From contig NZ_LMIU01000025.1 in NCBI RefSeq assembly GCF_001428845.1, positions 63,435-127,434 of the forward strand: DNA of 64,000 nucleotides, in the 5' to 3' direction. Shown in pieces: positions 16,640 through 25,989 of the stretch; the first letter of the stretch is position 1, and each line of letters opens with the position of its first letter. Position numbers and translations under genes: made by a program. The notes under the pieces were generated by a model. It was not told where the DNA came from and did not search any database. It was given only the letters and a program-made list of their open reading frames with translations. This DNA comes from Achromobacter sp. Root83 (lineage in GTDB: Bacteria > Pseudomonadota > Gammaproteobacteria > Burkholderiales > Burkholderiaceae_B).

Positions 16640-18097
16640 ATGGATCGCATACACGCTATTTTGACCGATTATTGGCCCCATATTGCCTTTGCCACCAGCA
16701 TCGTGGCGGGCACCGGCGCGGCGGTGCATGCCGCGATGACCAAACAGGACGTGCGGGCGGCCATAGGCTGGGTCGGGATGGCGATGTTCTCGCCGCTGCT
16801 CGGACCGCTGTTCTATTTCGTGGCCGGGATCAACCGGATCCGCAAGACGCGCGTGTCGCAGCAGCGCGACGAGGCAATGCTGGTGGACGCGGAGCAGGTC
16901 GAGACGGCGCCCGTGGACGTCGCGCCGATCTCCGGCGAGCAGTTCGCGTCGCTCAAGGTGCTGGGCGACCGCGTCAGCCGTTTCCAGCTATTGGGCGGCA
17001 ACGAGGTGCGGCCCCTGGCCGGCGGCGACGAGACCTATCCGGCCATGCTGCAGGCCATCCGCGAGGCGCGCCACACCGTGGCGATGCAAAGCTATATCTT
17101 CGACAACGATCCCATCGGCCGCGAGATGGCGCAGGCCCTGATCGAGGCGCGGGCGCGGGGCGTCGAGGTGCGCGTCCTGATCGACGCCGTCGGCTCCAAG
17201 TATTCGCGTCCTCCCATCGTGCGCATGCTGGCGCGCGCCGGCGTGCCGGTGGCGCGGTTCATGACGAATCCGCTGGGCGTCCTGCGCATGCCCTACGCCA
17301 ATCTGCGCAGCCACCGCAAGGTGCTGGTCGTCGACGGGCGCGTGGGGTTCACCGGCGGGATGAACGTGCGGGCGGCCTTTGTGAGCGCGCTGGCGGGCGA
17401 GGCCACCAACCACGACACGCATTTCCGCGTGGAAGGCCCGATCGTGACGCAACTGATGTCGGTGTTCGCGCATGACTGGAACTTCACCACGCACGAATCG
17501 TTGCCCGCCAAGCCCTGGTTCGATCCGGACGCCCTGCCCCCCACGGGCAAGGTGCCGATGCGCTGCGTGCCTTCGGGCCCTGACCGGGCCCTGGGCAGCA
17601 CCCACAATATCCTGCTGGGCGCGCTGGCGGTGGCGCGGCATCACGTGCGCATCCAGTCGCCCTACTTCCTGCCCGACCAGACGCTGATCGGCGCGCTGGC
17701 GACCGCCGCGCGCCGGGGCATCATCGTGGACATCGTCATCCCGGGCAAGAACAACCTGCGGCTGGTGGACTACGCGATGACCGCGCAACTCGATCAGGTG
17801 GTGCGCACCGGCTGCCGCGTCTGGCGCTCGCAGGGCGCGTTCGACCACTCCAAGCTCATGACGGTCGACGACGGCTGGGCCTATGCCGGTTCTTCCAACC
17901 TGGATCCGCGCAGCCTGCGGCTCAATTTCGAGCTGGACACGGAGATCTACGATCCGGCCGTGGCGCGCTGGATCGGCGCGCGCATTGATGGTTTGATCGG
18001 CGGCGCCCGCCGCGAGACGCTCGAAAACCTGCTGCATGCGCCGTTCGCCAAGCGCCTGCGCAACAAGGTGATCTGGCTGGCCACGCCTTATCTGTGA
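16640..18097 (+). CDS. cardiolipin synthase-type phospholipase D family protein
   Basis: 485 residues from the ATG at 16640 (an upstream in-frame ATG at 16541 would add 33 non-hydrophobic residues and is less likely; no strong ribosome site distinguishes them). Two N-terminal membrane helices (residues ~10-30 and ~40-65) precede a cytoplasmic body with two HKD motifs: SHRKVLVVDG with FTGGMN, and DHSKLMTVDD with AGSSNLDPRS (His403). This is the bacterial Cls architecture, which joins phosphatidylglycerol molecules, or PG and another lipid, into cardiolipin at the inner membrane. Length and motif spacing fit ClsA-type enzymes. It stands alone between tRNA-His and the LysR gene. Confidence 0.88.
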   Translation: MDRIHAILTDYWPHIAFATSIVAGTGAAVHAAMTKQDVRAAIGWVGMAMFSPLLGPLFYFVAGINRIRKTRVSQQRDEAMLVDAEQVETAPVDVAPISGEQFASLKVLGDRVSRFQLLGGNEVRPLAGGDETYPAMLQAIREARHTVAMQSYIFDNDPIGREMAQALIEARARGVEVRVLIDAVGSKYSRPPIVRMLARAGVPVARFMTNPLGVLRMPYANLRSHRKVLVVDGRVGFTGGMNVRAAFVSALAGEATNHDTHFRVEGPIVTQLMSVFAHDWNFTTHESLPAKPWFDPDALPPTGKVPMRCVPSGPDRALGSTHNILLGALAVARHHVRIQSPYFLPDQTLIGALATAARRGIIVDIVIPGKNNLRLVDYAMTAQLDQVVRTGCRVWRSQGAFDHSKLMTVDDGWAYAGSSNLDPRSLRLNFELDTEIYDPAVARWIGARIDGLIGGARRETLENLLHAPFAKRLRNKVIWLATPYL

Positions 18098-18129
18098 CCC
18101 CGCCGGTGCATCTACGGTAATCTTGCGCG

Positions 18130-19044
18130 ATGCGCTACGAACTCACTGACCTACGCCTGTTTCTCGCCATCGCCGAAGCAAAAAGCCTGTCGGGCGGCGC
18201 CAACACGGTGCACCTGACCGCGTCGTCGGCCAGCTATCGCCTGAAGAACCTGGAATTTGCGATGGGCGTGCCGCTGTTCAAGCGCGAGGCGCGCGGCATG
18301 GAGCTCACGCCGGAAGGCGATTTCGTGCTGAAGCACGTGCGCTCGCTGCTGGCCGGCGTCGAGCGCATGCACGGCGAGGTCAGCGGCTTTGCCAGCGGGC
18401 TCAAGGGCAGCGTCAAGCTGTTCGCCAACAGCAGCTCGCTGAACGGCTTCATCGTGCCCAGCCTGAGCCGTTTTCTATCCGCCAATCCCAATGTGAACAT
18501 TCTGCTCGAAGAGCGCTCCAGCACCACGATCGAGGCCGCCATCGCGGGCCACGAGGCCGACATCGGCATTTTCGCGGGCAACGCCACGTCCGCCGGCGTC
18601 AATGCCGTCCGCTACGCCATCGACCAGCTCATCATTGCCGCGCCGCTGAACCACCCCATCGTGGAGAGCTCTCCGGTGCGGTTCCCGGCCGTGCTGGACC
18701 TGGACTTCGTCTGCATGAGCCGCACCAGCAGCAACTACGTCTTCCTGCGCGACATGGCCAAGCTGGCCGGCAAGACACCCAAGGTGCGCATCCATGTGCA
18801 CACCTTCGACGCGGTGCTGTCGATGGTCGAAGCCGGCGTGGGCGTGTCGCTGGTGCCGCGCAGCATCGCATCCGCCGCGCTGCGCGAGGGGCGCATCGCG
18901 GCGGTGGACCTGAGCGAACCCTGGGCGCTGCGCGAACTGACGCTGGTCACGCAGGCCGGCGTGCCGCCGTCGCCGTTCGTCGAACAGGTGGCGGGATACC
19001 TGCTCGACGATCCCATCGTGGCCGCGACGCGCGGCCCGGATTAG
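18130..19044 (+). CDS. LysR family transcriptional regulator
   Basis: 304 residues: N-terminal winged helix-turn-helix (residues ~5-65, DLRLFLAIAEAKSLSGGA with SSASYRLKNLE) and a C-terminal type 2 periplasmic-binding-fold effector domain (residues ~90-295). The gene ends only 22 bases from the end of the enoyl-CoA hydratase gene, tail to tail, so it does not share a divergent promoter with that operon, which is unusual for LysR regulators. It may still control the CaiB/BaiF - Bug - hydratase operon from the 22.04-22.30 kb promoter region. The effector would then be a carboxylate or CoA ester intermediate; this is inference. Confidence 0.88.
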   Translation: MRYELTDLRLFLAIAEAKSLSGGANTVHLTASSASYRLKNLEFAMGVPLFKREARGMELTPEGDFVLKHVRSLLAGVERMHGEVSGFASGLKGSVKLFANSSSLNGFIVPSLSRFLSANPNVNILLEERSSTTIEAAIAGHEADIGIFAGNATSAGVNAVRYAIDQLIIAAPLNHPIVESSPVRFPAVLDLDFVCMSRTSSNYVFLRDMAKLAGKTPKVRIHVHTFDAVLSMVEAGVGVSLVPRSIASAALREGRIAAVDLSEPWALRELTLVTQAGVPPSPFVEQVAGYLLDDPIVAATRGPD

Positions 19045-19066
19045 CGCCTGCCGCCAGAGGCCCGGA

Positions 19067-19858
19067 TCAGCGCTTGCCCTGGCGCTTGTTCGCCAGAAAC
19101 TCGTTCATGAACTTCTGCGGTTCGCCGGTATTGAAGGCCGCGCCGAATTCCCCGACGCTGTCCTCGATCGCCTCGTCCACCGACATCGTCTCCCAGCGGC
19201 GCAGCAGCTTCTTCTGCTGACGCAACGCCGCCGGCCCAAGCGCGGCAAAGGCCTCGGCCAGCTTGCGCACGGCCTGATCCAGCTCGGCTTCGGGCACCGC
19301 TTCATTGACCAGGCCCCAGGCCAGCGCGCGCCGGGCGTCGATCAGTTCGCCGGTCAGCAGCATCCACGCGCTGTTGGCCGCGCCGATCAATCGAGGCATG
19401 AGCGCCGCATGGATCACGGAAGGGATCCCCACCTTCACTTCGGGCATGCCGAACTGCGCGTGGTCGGCGCTGACCCGCAGATCGCAGGCCAGGGCGAATT
19501 CCAGGCCGCCGCCCAGGCACCAGCCCGGAATGCGAGCGATGACCGGCACCGGAAAATGGCGCACGGCATTGCACAGATCCCGCAGGTTCGAGATGAAGCG
19601 CCGCGCCCGTTGTTCGTCCAGCGCGGCCATTTCCGCGATATCGGCGCCCGCCACGAAGGCGCGGTCGCCCGCCCCGCGCAGCACCAGCACCCGCACCGCT
19701 TCGTCGTCGCGCAACGCGGCCAGCGCCTCGCGCAGGCCATTGATCACCGGCGTGCTCAGGATGTTCAGCACCCCCGCGTCCCGCATGGTCAGGGTGGCGA
19801 TCCCGGCGGCGTCGATCTCGGCGTGGGCATGGGGGAAGGATAGATTTCTGGTGTTCAC
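19067..19858 (-). CDS. enoyl-CoA hydratase/isomerase family protein
   Basis: 263 residues from a GTG start (AGGAG five to six bases before it). Crotonase fold: the oxyanion-hole segment FVAGADIAEMAAL, then PGWCLGGGLEFALACDLR, and the glutamate-bearing FGMPEVKVGIPS. It is predicted to hydrate or isomerise a 2-enoyl-CoA, or to act on a related CoA ester in the cytoplasm. It is the last gene of an operon with a CaiB/BaiF CoA-transferase and a Bug receptor (gap of 11 bases), suggesting uptake of a carboxylate, activation by CoA transfer and hydration. Exact substrate unknown. Confidence 0.88.
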   Translation of the reverse strand: MNTRNLSFPHAHAEIDAAGIATLTMRDAGVLNILSTPVINGLREALAALRDDEAVRVLVLRGAGDRAFVAGADIAEMAALDEQRARRFISNLRDLCNAVRHFPVPVIARIPGWCLGGGLEFALACDLRVSADHAQFGMPEVKVGIPSVIHAALMPRLIGAANSAWMLLTGELIDARRALAWGLVNEAVPEAELDQAVRKLAEAFAALGPAALRQQKKLLRRWETMSVDEAIEDSVGEFGAAFNTGEPQKFMNEFLANKRQGKR

Positions 19859-19869
19859 GATGGCTCCTA

Positions 19870-20841
19870 TTACTGCATCTTTTCGAACTTGATGTCCTCG
19901 ACCACCGTCTTCCAGTGGGCATGGGATTGCGCGATCAGCGCGCCGAACTCGTCGCGCGACATCGGGCTGGGCACCGCGCCCTGCTTCTCGATGGCCTCGA
20001 TGGTGGCGGGGTCCGCCAGCGCCTGGCGCACCGCCGCATTCAGCGTGTCCAGCACGGGCGCCGGCGTGCCCGCGGGCGCGGCCAGGCCGAACCAGGACGG
20101 ATTGTTCATCGCGGGCAAGCCGGCTTCGGCGTAGGTGGGCACGTCCGGCAGCAGCTTGAGCCGTTGCCGCGCCGCCACCGCCAGCGGGCGGATGCGCTGC
20201 CCCTGGATCAAGGGATATGAGGACGGAATATTGTCGAACACGATCTGGACCTGTCCGGCCACCAGATCGTTCAGCGCCGGCCCCAGTCCTTTGTACGGCA
20301 CGTGCAGCATCCGCGTGCCGGTGGTCTGCATGAAGAGTTCGCCGTTCATGTGGCTCAGGCCGCCGTTGCCGGACGATCCGAACGCATATTTGCCAGGATC
20401 GGCCTTGAGCAGCTTCAGGAACGCGGGAAGGTCCTTTGCGGGCAATGCCGGATTCACCACCAGCACATTGGGCACGTCCGCCAGGTTGCTGATGGGCGCG
20501 AAATCCTTGACCGGGTCGTAGGCGCTCCTGGCGTAGACATTCGGATTGACCGCGTGCGAGCTTTCCACCGCCATCACCAGGGTGTAGCCGTCGGCGGGCT
20601 GCTTGGCGGCGTAGGCCGAGCCGATGCTGCCGCCCGCGCCGGGCCGGTTCTCGATGATGACGGACTGGCCCAGTTGCGCGCCCAGCTTGTTGCCGACGAC
20701 GCGCGCGATGATGTCGGTGGTGCCGCCGACCGCGTAGGGCACGACCAGGCGGATCGGCCGGTCGGGGTATTGCGCCGCCGCCAGGCCGGGAAGGGCCACG
20801 CACGCCAGCACGGCGGCCAGATGGATTTGGACGGGTTTCAT
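19870..20841 (-). CDS. Bug family (TTT-type) periplasmic substrate-binding protein
   Basis: 323 residues with a Sec signal peptide (cleavage after ALPGLAAA). YPDRPIRLVVPYAVGGTTD and IENRPGAGGSIGS are the Bug signatures: the carboxylate-binding loops of the tripartite tricarboxylate transporter receptor family, so hugely expanded in Bordetella and Achromobacter. The family binds small mono- and dicarboxylates, amino acids or nicotinate in the periplasm. No TctA/TctB membrane genes are nearby, which is usual for orphan Bug receptors. GAGGAG precedes the ATG. It lies between the CoA-transferase and hydratase genes and presumably binds that pathway's substrate. Confidence 0.92.
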   Translation of the reverse strand: MKPVQIHLAAVLACVALPGLAAAQYPDRPIRLVVPYAVGGTTDIIARVVGNKLGAQLGQSVIIENRPGAGGSIGSAYAAKQPADGYTLVMAVESSHAVNPNVYARSAYDPVKDFAPISNLADVPNVLVVNPALPAKDLPAFLKLLKADPGKYAFGSSGNGGLSHMNGELFMQTTGTRMLHVPYKGLGPALNDLVAGQVQIVFDNIPSSYPLIQGQRIRPLAVAARQRLKLLPDVPTYAEAGLPAMNNPSWFGLAAPAGTPAPVLDTLNAAVRQALADPATIEAIEKQGAVPSPMSRDEFGALIAQSHAHWKTVVEDIKFEKMQ

Positions 20842-20861
20842 TATTGTCTCCTCGATGTGGT

Positions 20862-22043
20862 TCAGATGGTTGCCGGATTCGCCAGGACGGCTTCGGTGTG
20901 CTCGCCCAGCAACGGCGGCGCCGCCCCCAATTCGCCGGGCGGCGTGCCGGCCAGCAGCGGGTTGCGCACCAGCCGCACTTCGCCCAGCACCGGGTGGGTC
21001 GTCGTCTGGAGCATTCCACGGTGCTGCACCTGTGGATGCGCGAACACCTCGTCCAGCGTGTGGATGGGCCCCCACGGCACGCCCGCCGCGTCGAAGGCGT
21101 CCGTCCAGCGCTTGCGCGGCGCCGACGCCAGCGCATCGGCGACCATCGGCCTCAGGCTGTCCATGTGCGTCAGGCGCGCGCTATTCGTGACGTAGCGCGG
21201 GTCGGCCGCCCATTCCGGATGCCCGGCCACGCCGCTGAAGCGCGCGAACTGGCCGTCGTTGCCGATCGCCAGGATCAAATGGCCGTCCTGGCAGGCAAAG
21301 ACCTCGTAGGGCGCGCAGTTCGGATGCGCGTTGCCGCTGCGCCGCGGCGCCACGCCCGACACGAGGTAATTGGCGCCCTGGTTGGCGTTCAACGCCACGG
21401 CGACGTCCAGCAGGCAGATGTCCAGGGGCAGTCCCTGTCCGGTCTGGTCGCGCTGGCGCAGGGCGGCCAGCACGGCGGACGTGGCGTACATGCCGGTCAT
21501 CAGGTCCACCACCGCGACCCCGGTGCGCAAGGGGCCCGCGCCCGGCGTGCCGTCCGGCTGGCCGGTGTAGCTCATGAGTCCGCCCATGCCCTGGAACACG
21601 TAGTCGTATCCGGGCTTGCCGGCCATGGGGCCGGATTGGCCGTAGCCGGTGATGGACAGGTAGATCAGGCGGGGATTGACGCGGGCAAGCGAGTCGTAGT
21701 CCAGCCCATATTTGCGCAGGCCGCCGGCCTTGTAGTTTTCGACCAGAATGTCCGCATCGGCCACCAGTTCGCGCACGCGAGCGGCGCCGTCTTCGGTGGA
21801 GAAATCGATGGCGACCGATTGCTTGCCCCGGTTGCAGGCCATGAAGTAGGCGGACATCGATTCCCCGCCATCCTCCGAACGCAGGTCCGGCGGCCCCCAG
21901 CCGCGGGTATCGTCGCCGCGTTCGGGATGTTCAACCTTGATGACCTGCGCCCCGAGGTCCGACAGGTTCTGCGTGCACCAGGGGCCCGCGAGGATGCGCG
22001 ACAAGTCCACGACTTTGATACCGCGCAAGGCGTTGTGAAGCAT
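20862..22043 (-). CDS. CaiB/BaiF family CoA-transferase
   Basis: 393 residues, the normal length for type III CoA-transferases. VVDLSRILAGPWCTQNLSDLG with IKVEHPERGDDTRGWGPP is the N-terminal CoA-binding region. The catalytic aspartate is in GVAVVDLMTGMYA (equivalent to Asp169 of formyl-CoA transferase). These cytoplasmic, interlocked-dimer enzymes move CoA from a donor thioester to a carboxylate. It is the first gene of the operon reading toward 19.07 kb and its start faces the Bug gene at 22303 across a 260-base divergent promoter region. Confidence 0.9.
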   Translation of the reverse strand: MLHNALRGIKVVDLSRILAGPWCTQNLSDLGAQVIKVEHPERGDDTRGWGPPDLRSEDGGESMSAYFMACNRGKQSVAIDFSTEDGAARVRELVADADILVENYKAGGLRKYGLDYDSLARVNPRLIYLSITGYGQSGPMAGKPGYDYVFQGMGGLMSYTGQPDGTPGAGPLRTGVAVVDLMTGMYATSAVLAALRQRDQTGQGLPLDICLLDVAVALNANQGANYLVSGVAPRRSGNAHPNCAPYEVFACQDGHLILAIGNDGQFARFSGVAGHPEWAADPRYVTNSARLTHMDSLRPMVADALASAPRKRWTDAFDAAGVPWGPIHTLDEVFAHPQVQHRGMLQTTTHPVLGEVRLVRNPLLAGTPPGELGAAPPLLGEHTEAVLANPATI

Positions 22044-22302
22044 ATGGTCTCCGTGATTCAGCAGCTCTTCGAAAATTATGTCAGCCGCTACGCGCCGCGA
22101 GGAGTCGAATGTTTCGAACGCTGCGTTCGCCCGAATTCAAAGCGTGTTCCCCGCCCCGCCGCGGGGGCCGCGCCTTAGACAGGCTCGAATGTTGAGTTCG
22201 AATTTTTCGGATGGAGTAAAGCGCAACGCGCCGCCATACTGGCTTCGCGGAGGCGCACTGGCAGCCGCGCCGCCCGGACGATAAGAACCTTTGGAGACAA
22301 CC
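22044..22302. promoter_or_regulatory. divergent promoter region with TTCGAA-containing inverted repeats
   Basis: This 259-base gap separates the divergently transcribed CoA-transferase and Bug genes. It contains CGAACGC-T-GCGTTCG (22115-22129), a CGAA-n5-TTCG-like element overlapping it (TTCGAA at 22113-22118), and TCGAA-n7-TTCGA (22185-22201). TTCGAA is rare in DNA of this composition. The regulator is not known; no promoter hexamers are assigned. Confidence 0.45.
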
Positions 22303-23277
22303 ATGAATCGCACTATCCTGCGGCGCGGCGCGACGAGCGCGCTGCTGCTATGCAGCCTGGCCGCGGGCGCCGCTCGCGCCGAATATCCCGACCATCCCGT
22401 CACCGTCGTGGTGGCCTTCGCGCCCGGAGGCATGACCGACATCGTCGCGCGCCTGCTGTCGGCGGAACTGGGCAAGCGCTTCAACCAGACCTTCGTGGTC
22501 GAGAACAAGCCGGGCGCCGCCGGCCAGGTCGGCACCGAACTGGTGGCGCGCCAGAAGAACGACGGCTACACGCTGCTGGTCAGCGCCACGGGCCATGTGA
22601 TCGGCCCCGCCGTCAACGACAAGGTCCGCTACAACCCGGTGAAGGACTTTGCGCCGATCGGCATCCTGGCGCGCGCGCCGAACCTGGTCGTGGTCAATGC
22701 CGGCCTGCCGGTCAAGACCGTCGCCGAATTCCTGACCTGGGGCAAGGCGCAGCCCGGCGTGCCCTATGGCTCGGCCGGCTTTGGCGGGTCCACCCACCTG
22801 GGCGGCGAATGGCTGAAGAAGATCACCGGCGTGCCAATGGAACACGTGCCCTACAAGGGCGCGTCCCCCGCCACCAACGCGGTGGTGTCCGGCGAGCTGA
22901 AGGTAGCCGTGCAGGACGCGATGAGCGTGGCGCCTTTCATCAAGTCGGGCCAATTGCGTCCGATCGGCGTGGCCAGCGCGCAGCGCAGCAAGCTGTTTCC
23001 CGGCCTGCCCACTTTCGCGGAATCGGGCGCGCCGGGCCTGGACGTCTACACCTGGCTGGGGTTCTACGCGCCAGCGGGTACGGATCCGGCCATCGTGGCC
23101 AAGCTGAATCAGGCCACCAACGACATCATGAACTCGCCCGAGATGGTGCAGCGGCTGGCGGGGCAGAACAGCGAGCCGCTGGGCCCGATGACGCCGGATC
23201 AGGCAAGCGCTTTCGTCGCCGGTGAAACAGCCAAGTGGCGCGACGTGGTGCAGGCCACCGGCGTCAAGGTGGAATAA
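22303..23277 (+). CDS. Bug family periplasmic substrate-binding protein
   Basis: 324 residues with signal peptide ending around GAARA. YPDHPVTVVVAFAPGGMTDI and VENKPGAAGQVGTEL are the Bug family motifs, and VPYKGASPATNAVVSGE is the conserved second-lobe segment. GGAG lies upstream of ATG 22303, which I prefer to the in-frame ATG four codons earlier. It is divergent from the CaiB/BaiF operon and converges on the thioesterase gene with a 14-base gap, so it is a single-gene transcript. Probably a high-affinity receptor for a carboxylate used by one of the flanking CoA pathways. Confidence 0.92.
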   Translation: MNRTILRRGATSALLLCSLAAGAARAEYPDHPVTVVVAFAPGGMTDIVARLLSAELGKRFNQTFVVENKPGAAGQVGTELVARQKNDGYTLLVSATGHVIGPAVNDKVRYNPVKDFAPIGILARAPNLVVVNAGLPVKTVAEFLTWGKAQPGVPYGSAGFGGSTHLGGEWLKKITGVPMEHVPYKGASPATNAVVSGELKVAVQDAMSVAPFIKSGQLRPIGVASAQRSKLFPGLPTFAESGAPGLDVYTWLGFYAPAGTDPAIVAKLNQATNDIMNSPEMVQRLAGQNSEPLGPMTPDQASAFVAGETAKWRDVVQATGVKVE

Positions 23278-23291
23278 GCGCCGCCCCGCCT

Positions 23292-23720
23292 TCAGCCGTC
23301 GGAGGCGGGGGCTAGCGCGGCGCGCACCGCGAAGACCGCGTTGGCCTTGAGCATGACGCGGTCTTCGACCTGCAGCAGGCAATTGGCGTAGATCAGCCGC
23401 CTGCCCTGTTTGTCGATCCGCACATGGGCTTCCAGCCAGTCGCCGGGCTTGACCGGATTCAGGTATTCCACCGACATCTGCACCGTCACCACCGACAGGT
23501 GCGCCCGTTGCGCGATCGTATAGCCCAGCGCGCTGTCGGCCAGCGTGGCCAGCAGCCCGCCATGGGCGATGGCGTGCATGTTGGTGTGGGCGTGTGCCAC
23601 GCGCATCGCCAGGACGGAATCCGCGTCGCGCCGGTACAGCGCGCCCAGCTCCGCCAGGTGCGTCATGAAGGGACTGCTGGGCTGCCAGGGCTCGAAGCCG
23701 GCGGGAATGGTGTCTGTCAT
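23292..23720 (-). CDS. PaaI-type hotdog-fold acyl-CoA thioesterase
   Basis: 142 residues, single hotdog domain. AIAHGGLLATLADSALGYT is the PaaI family active-site segment (HGG followed by a helix with Asp), and VTVQMSVEYLNPVKPGDWL is the conserved strand pair. Such enzymes hydrolyse aromatic or medium-chain acyl-CoA and relieve CoA trapping when a catabolic pathway stalls. It is downstream of, and in the same direction as, the FadB-like gene, about 140 bases after its end. It could be the last cistron of the large catabolic operon or have its own promoter. Confidence 0.85.
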   Translation of the reverse strand: MTDTIPAGFEPWQPSSPFMTHLAELGALYRRDADSVLAMRVAHAHTNMHAIAHGGLLATLADSALGYTIAQRAHLSVVTVQMSVEYLNPVKPGDWLEAHVRIDKQGRRLIYANCLLQVEDRVMLKANAVFAVRAALAPASDG

Positions 23721-23862
23721 GTTGTCCACGCGTAAGGACCCTAAGAGGACCCGGGTAGGTTCGGATTCTTGCGGATGTGCCATGCAGTATCGCAAAGATG
23801 GCCGCACCCGGCATGATGCCTGATGCGGCCCTGACCGCTGCGCGGACGCCGTTGCGTACGCG

Positions 23863-25965
23863 TCAGAAGGTCGCGGCGCCTTCCGCCACCCTGCGCTCCA
23901 GGAGTTCGGCCGGCTTCCAGTGGTCGCCATGGACCTGCCGCAGGTTGCGGATCTTGTCCAGCGTGACGGCCAGGCCCAGCGTCTGCGCATGGAACATCGG
24001 CCCGCCGCGCGCGCCCGGAAAGCCGTAGCCATGCACGTACACCACATCCACGTCCGAGGCGCGCTGCGCGATGCCCTCATCGATGATGCGCGCCCCCTCG
24101 TTGACCAGCGCGAGCATGCAGCGTTCCACGATTTCCTCGTCGCTCACCGCGCGGCGCGCGATGCCTGCCTCGCGCGCGCAGGCCTCGATGATGCCGTCGA
24201 CCACCGGATCCGGCAGCGGCTGGCGGCTGCCCGGCTCGTAGCGGTAGTAGCCCGCTTGTGTCTTCTGCCCGTAGCGGCCCAGTTCGCAGATGCGGTCCGC
24301 GACCTTGGAATAACGCAGATGCGCGGGCCGCGTGGGCGCCAGGCGTTTGCGTGTCGCCCAGTTGATATCCATGCCGGCCAGGTCCGCCATGGCCAGCGGC
24401 CCCATCGCCATGCCGAAGCGCGTCAACGCGCCGTCGATCTGCTGCGGGCTGGCGCCCTCTTCCAGCAAAAAGCCCGCCTCGCGCCAGTAGCCGGTCAGCA
24501 TGCGGTTGCCGACGAAGCCCTCGCATACGCCGACCAGCACCGGAATCTTGCCGATCTTCTGCGCCACGGCCATGCAGGTGGCGATGACGTCGGCACCGGT
24601 GCGCGCACCGCGCACCACTTCCAGCAGCTTCATCACATTGGCGGGGCTGAAGAAATGCAGTCCGATCACCGACTCGGGCCGAGCCGTGCTGGCGGCGATG
24701 TCGTCGATGTTCAGGCGCGAGGTATTGGTGGCCAGGATGGCGCCGGGCTTGCACACGGCATCCAGCTCGCGGAACACGGTTTGCTTGACCGCCATGTCCT
24801 CGAAGACGGCTTCGATCACCAGATCGGCCGCCGCCAGGTCGCCGATGTCCAGGCTGGGCGCGATGCGAGCGATGCGCGCTTCGACGTCCGCGGCGTCGAG
24901 CTTGCCCTTGGCGGCGGTGATGCCGTAGTTCTTGCGGATGAGCGCCAGGCCTCGATCCAGCGCCGCCTGGTCGCGCTCGTACAGCGTTACCGCGTAACCC
25001 GCATTGGAGAACGCCATGGCGATGCCGCCGCCCATGGTGCCCGCGCCCAGAATGGCCACGCGTTCCACCCTGCCCGCGCTGCCGCCGCCCACGACGCGCG
25101 GCGCTTCTTTTTCAGCGAAGAACAGATGCCGCAGCGCCTTGGACGCGTCGCCCGCGACCAAGGCATCGAACAGCCTGCGCTCTTCGTCCAGCCCCGCCTC
25201 GATGGGCAGGCGCGTCGCGGCCTCGACGCAGTCGACCGCCGCCTGCTGGGCCTGGGCATTGCGGGCCTTGGGATTGAGCCCGGCGCGCACCGCGGCGAAG
25301 TCGACGCCACTGGCTTGCACGGCGCGCCGCGAGGCGACGGGATGGTCCGTTTGCCCGGCGCGGTCCCGCGCATAGGACAGCGCCAGGTCCAGCACATCGC
25401 CATCCGTGACGGCATCCACCAGCCCCGCGGCCAGCGCCGCGGCCGCGTCCACCGGCGTGCCGGCCTGGATCATGCCAAGCGCCCGCGCCACGCCCACCAG
25501 CCTGGGCAGGCGCTGGGTGCCGCCCCCGCCGGGCACCAGGCCCAGGTTCACTTCCGGCAAGCCCAGCCGGGCGCCGGCCTGGGCCACGCGGTAGTGGCAG
25601 CCCAGGGCCAGCTCCAGTCCGCCGCCCAGGGCAAAGCCGTGGATGGCGGCAACGACCGGCTTGTGCGAGGCTTCGATGGCCGCGATCACCTCGCGCAGCA
25701 TGGGCCGGGCCGTCGCCGCCGGCGTGTTGAACTGGCGGATATCGGCGCCGCCGCAGAACGCCTTGCCCGCGCCCGCGATCACGATGGCGTCGACGCCCGC
25801 GTCGGCGCGCGCGCGCGCCATGCCGGCATGCAGGCCGGCGCGCACCGTATCGCCCAGGCCGTTGACCGGCGGATTATCAAGAAACATTACCGCCACGCGT
25901 TCATGCAGGGCGTAGCGTACGGTGCTGGAAACGTCGTCGGATGGTTGGGTGTCGTTGACGGTCAT
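23863..25965 (-). CDS. bifunctional enoyl-CoA hydratase / 3-hydroxyacyl-CoA dehydrogenase (FadB/FadJ-like)
   Basis: 700 residues. Residues 1-~190 form a crotonase domain (FCGGADIRQF, HGFALGGGLELALGC, GLPEVNLGLVPGGGGTQRLP). The NAD-binding domain follows from ~300 (AILGAGTMGGGIAMAF), with the catalytic-histidine segment GLHFFSPANVMKLLEVV, and two C-terminal 3-hydroxyacyl-CoA dehydrogenase helical domains (FVGNRMLTGYWREAG; YGFPGARGGPMF). It should hydrate enoyl-CoA and oxidise the resulting 3-hydroxyacyl-CoA in beta-oxidation. Size and order match the alpha-subunit type used without a mitochondrial-style partner. It follows the acyl-CoA dehydrogenase gene by 24 bases in the same operon. Confidence 0.92.
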   Translation of the reverse strand: MTVNDTQPSDDVSSTVRYALHERVAVMFLDNPPVNGLGDTVRAGLHAGMARARADAGVDAIVIAGAGKAFCGGADIRQFNTPAATARPMLREVIAAIEASHKPVVAAIHGFALGGGLELALGCHYRVAQAGARLGLPEVNLGLVPGGGGTQRLPRLVGVARALGMIQAGTPVDAAAALAAGLVDAVTDGDVLDLALSYARDRAGQTDHPVASRRAVQASGVDFAAVRAGLNPKARNAQAQQAAVDCVEAATRLPIEAGLDEERRLFDALVAGDASKALRHLFFAEKEAPRVVGGGSAGRVERVAILGAGTMGGGIAMAFSNAGYAVTLYERDQAALDRGLALIRKNYGITAAKGKLDAADVEARIARIAPSLDIGDLAAADLVIEAVFEDMAVKQTVFRELDAVCKPGAILATNTSRLNIDDIAASTARPESVIGLHFFSPANVMKLLEVVRGARTGADVIATCMAVAQKIGKIPVLVGVCEGFVGNRMLTGYWREAGFLLEEGASPQQIDGALTRFGMAMGPLAMADLAGMDINWATRKRLAPTRPAHLRYSKVADRICELGRYGQKTQAGYYRYEPGSRQPLPDPVVDGIIEACAREAGIARRAVSDEEIVERCMLALVNEGARIIDEGIAQRASDVDVVYVHGYGFPGARGGPMFHAQTLGLAVTLDKIRNLRQVHGDHWKPAELLERRVAEGAATF

Positions 25966-25989
25966 GGTGGTCCCTCGCGGCGGCAGGGC

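Noticed and set aside
19858..21136. A long minus-strand frame that joins into the enoyl-CoA hydratase gene (19067-21136)
   Set aside because: Only the last 264 codons match a protein family and have a ribosome site; the upstream part is a frame-shifted reading of the Bug and CoA-transferase genes.
23283..23311. GCCCCGCC/GGCGGGG hairpin between the Bug and thioesterase genes as terminator
   Set aside because: Stem of seven pairs with a 13-base loop, no T-run, and the right arm is inside the thioesterase coding sequence.
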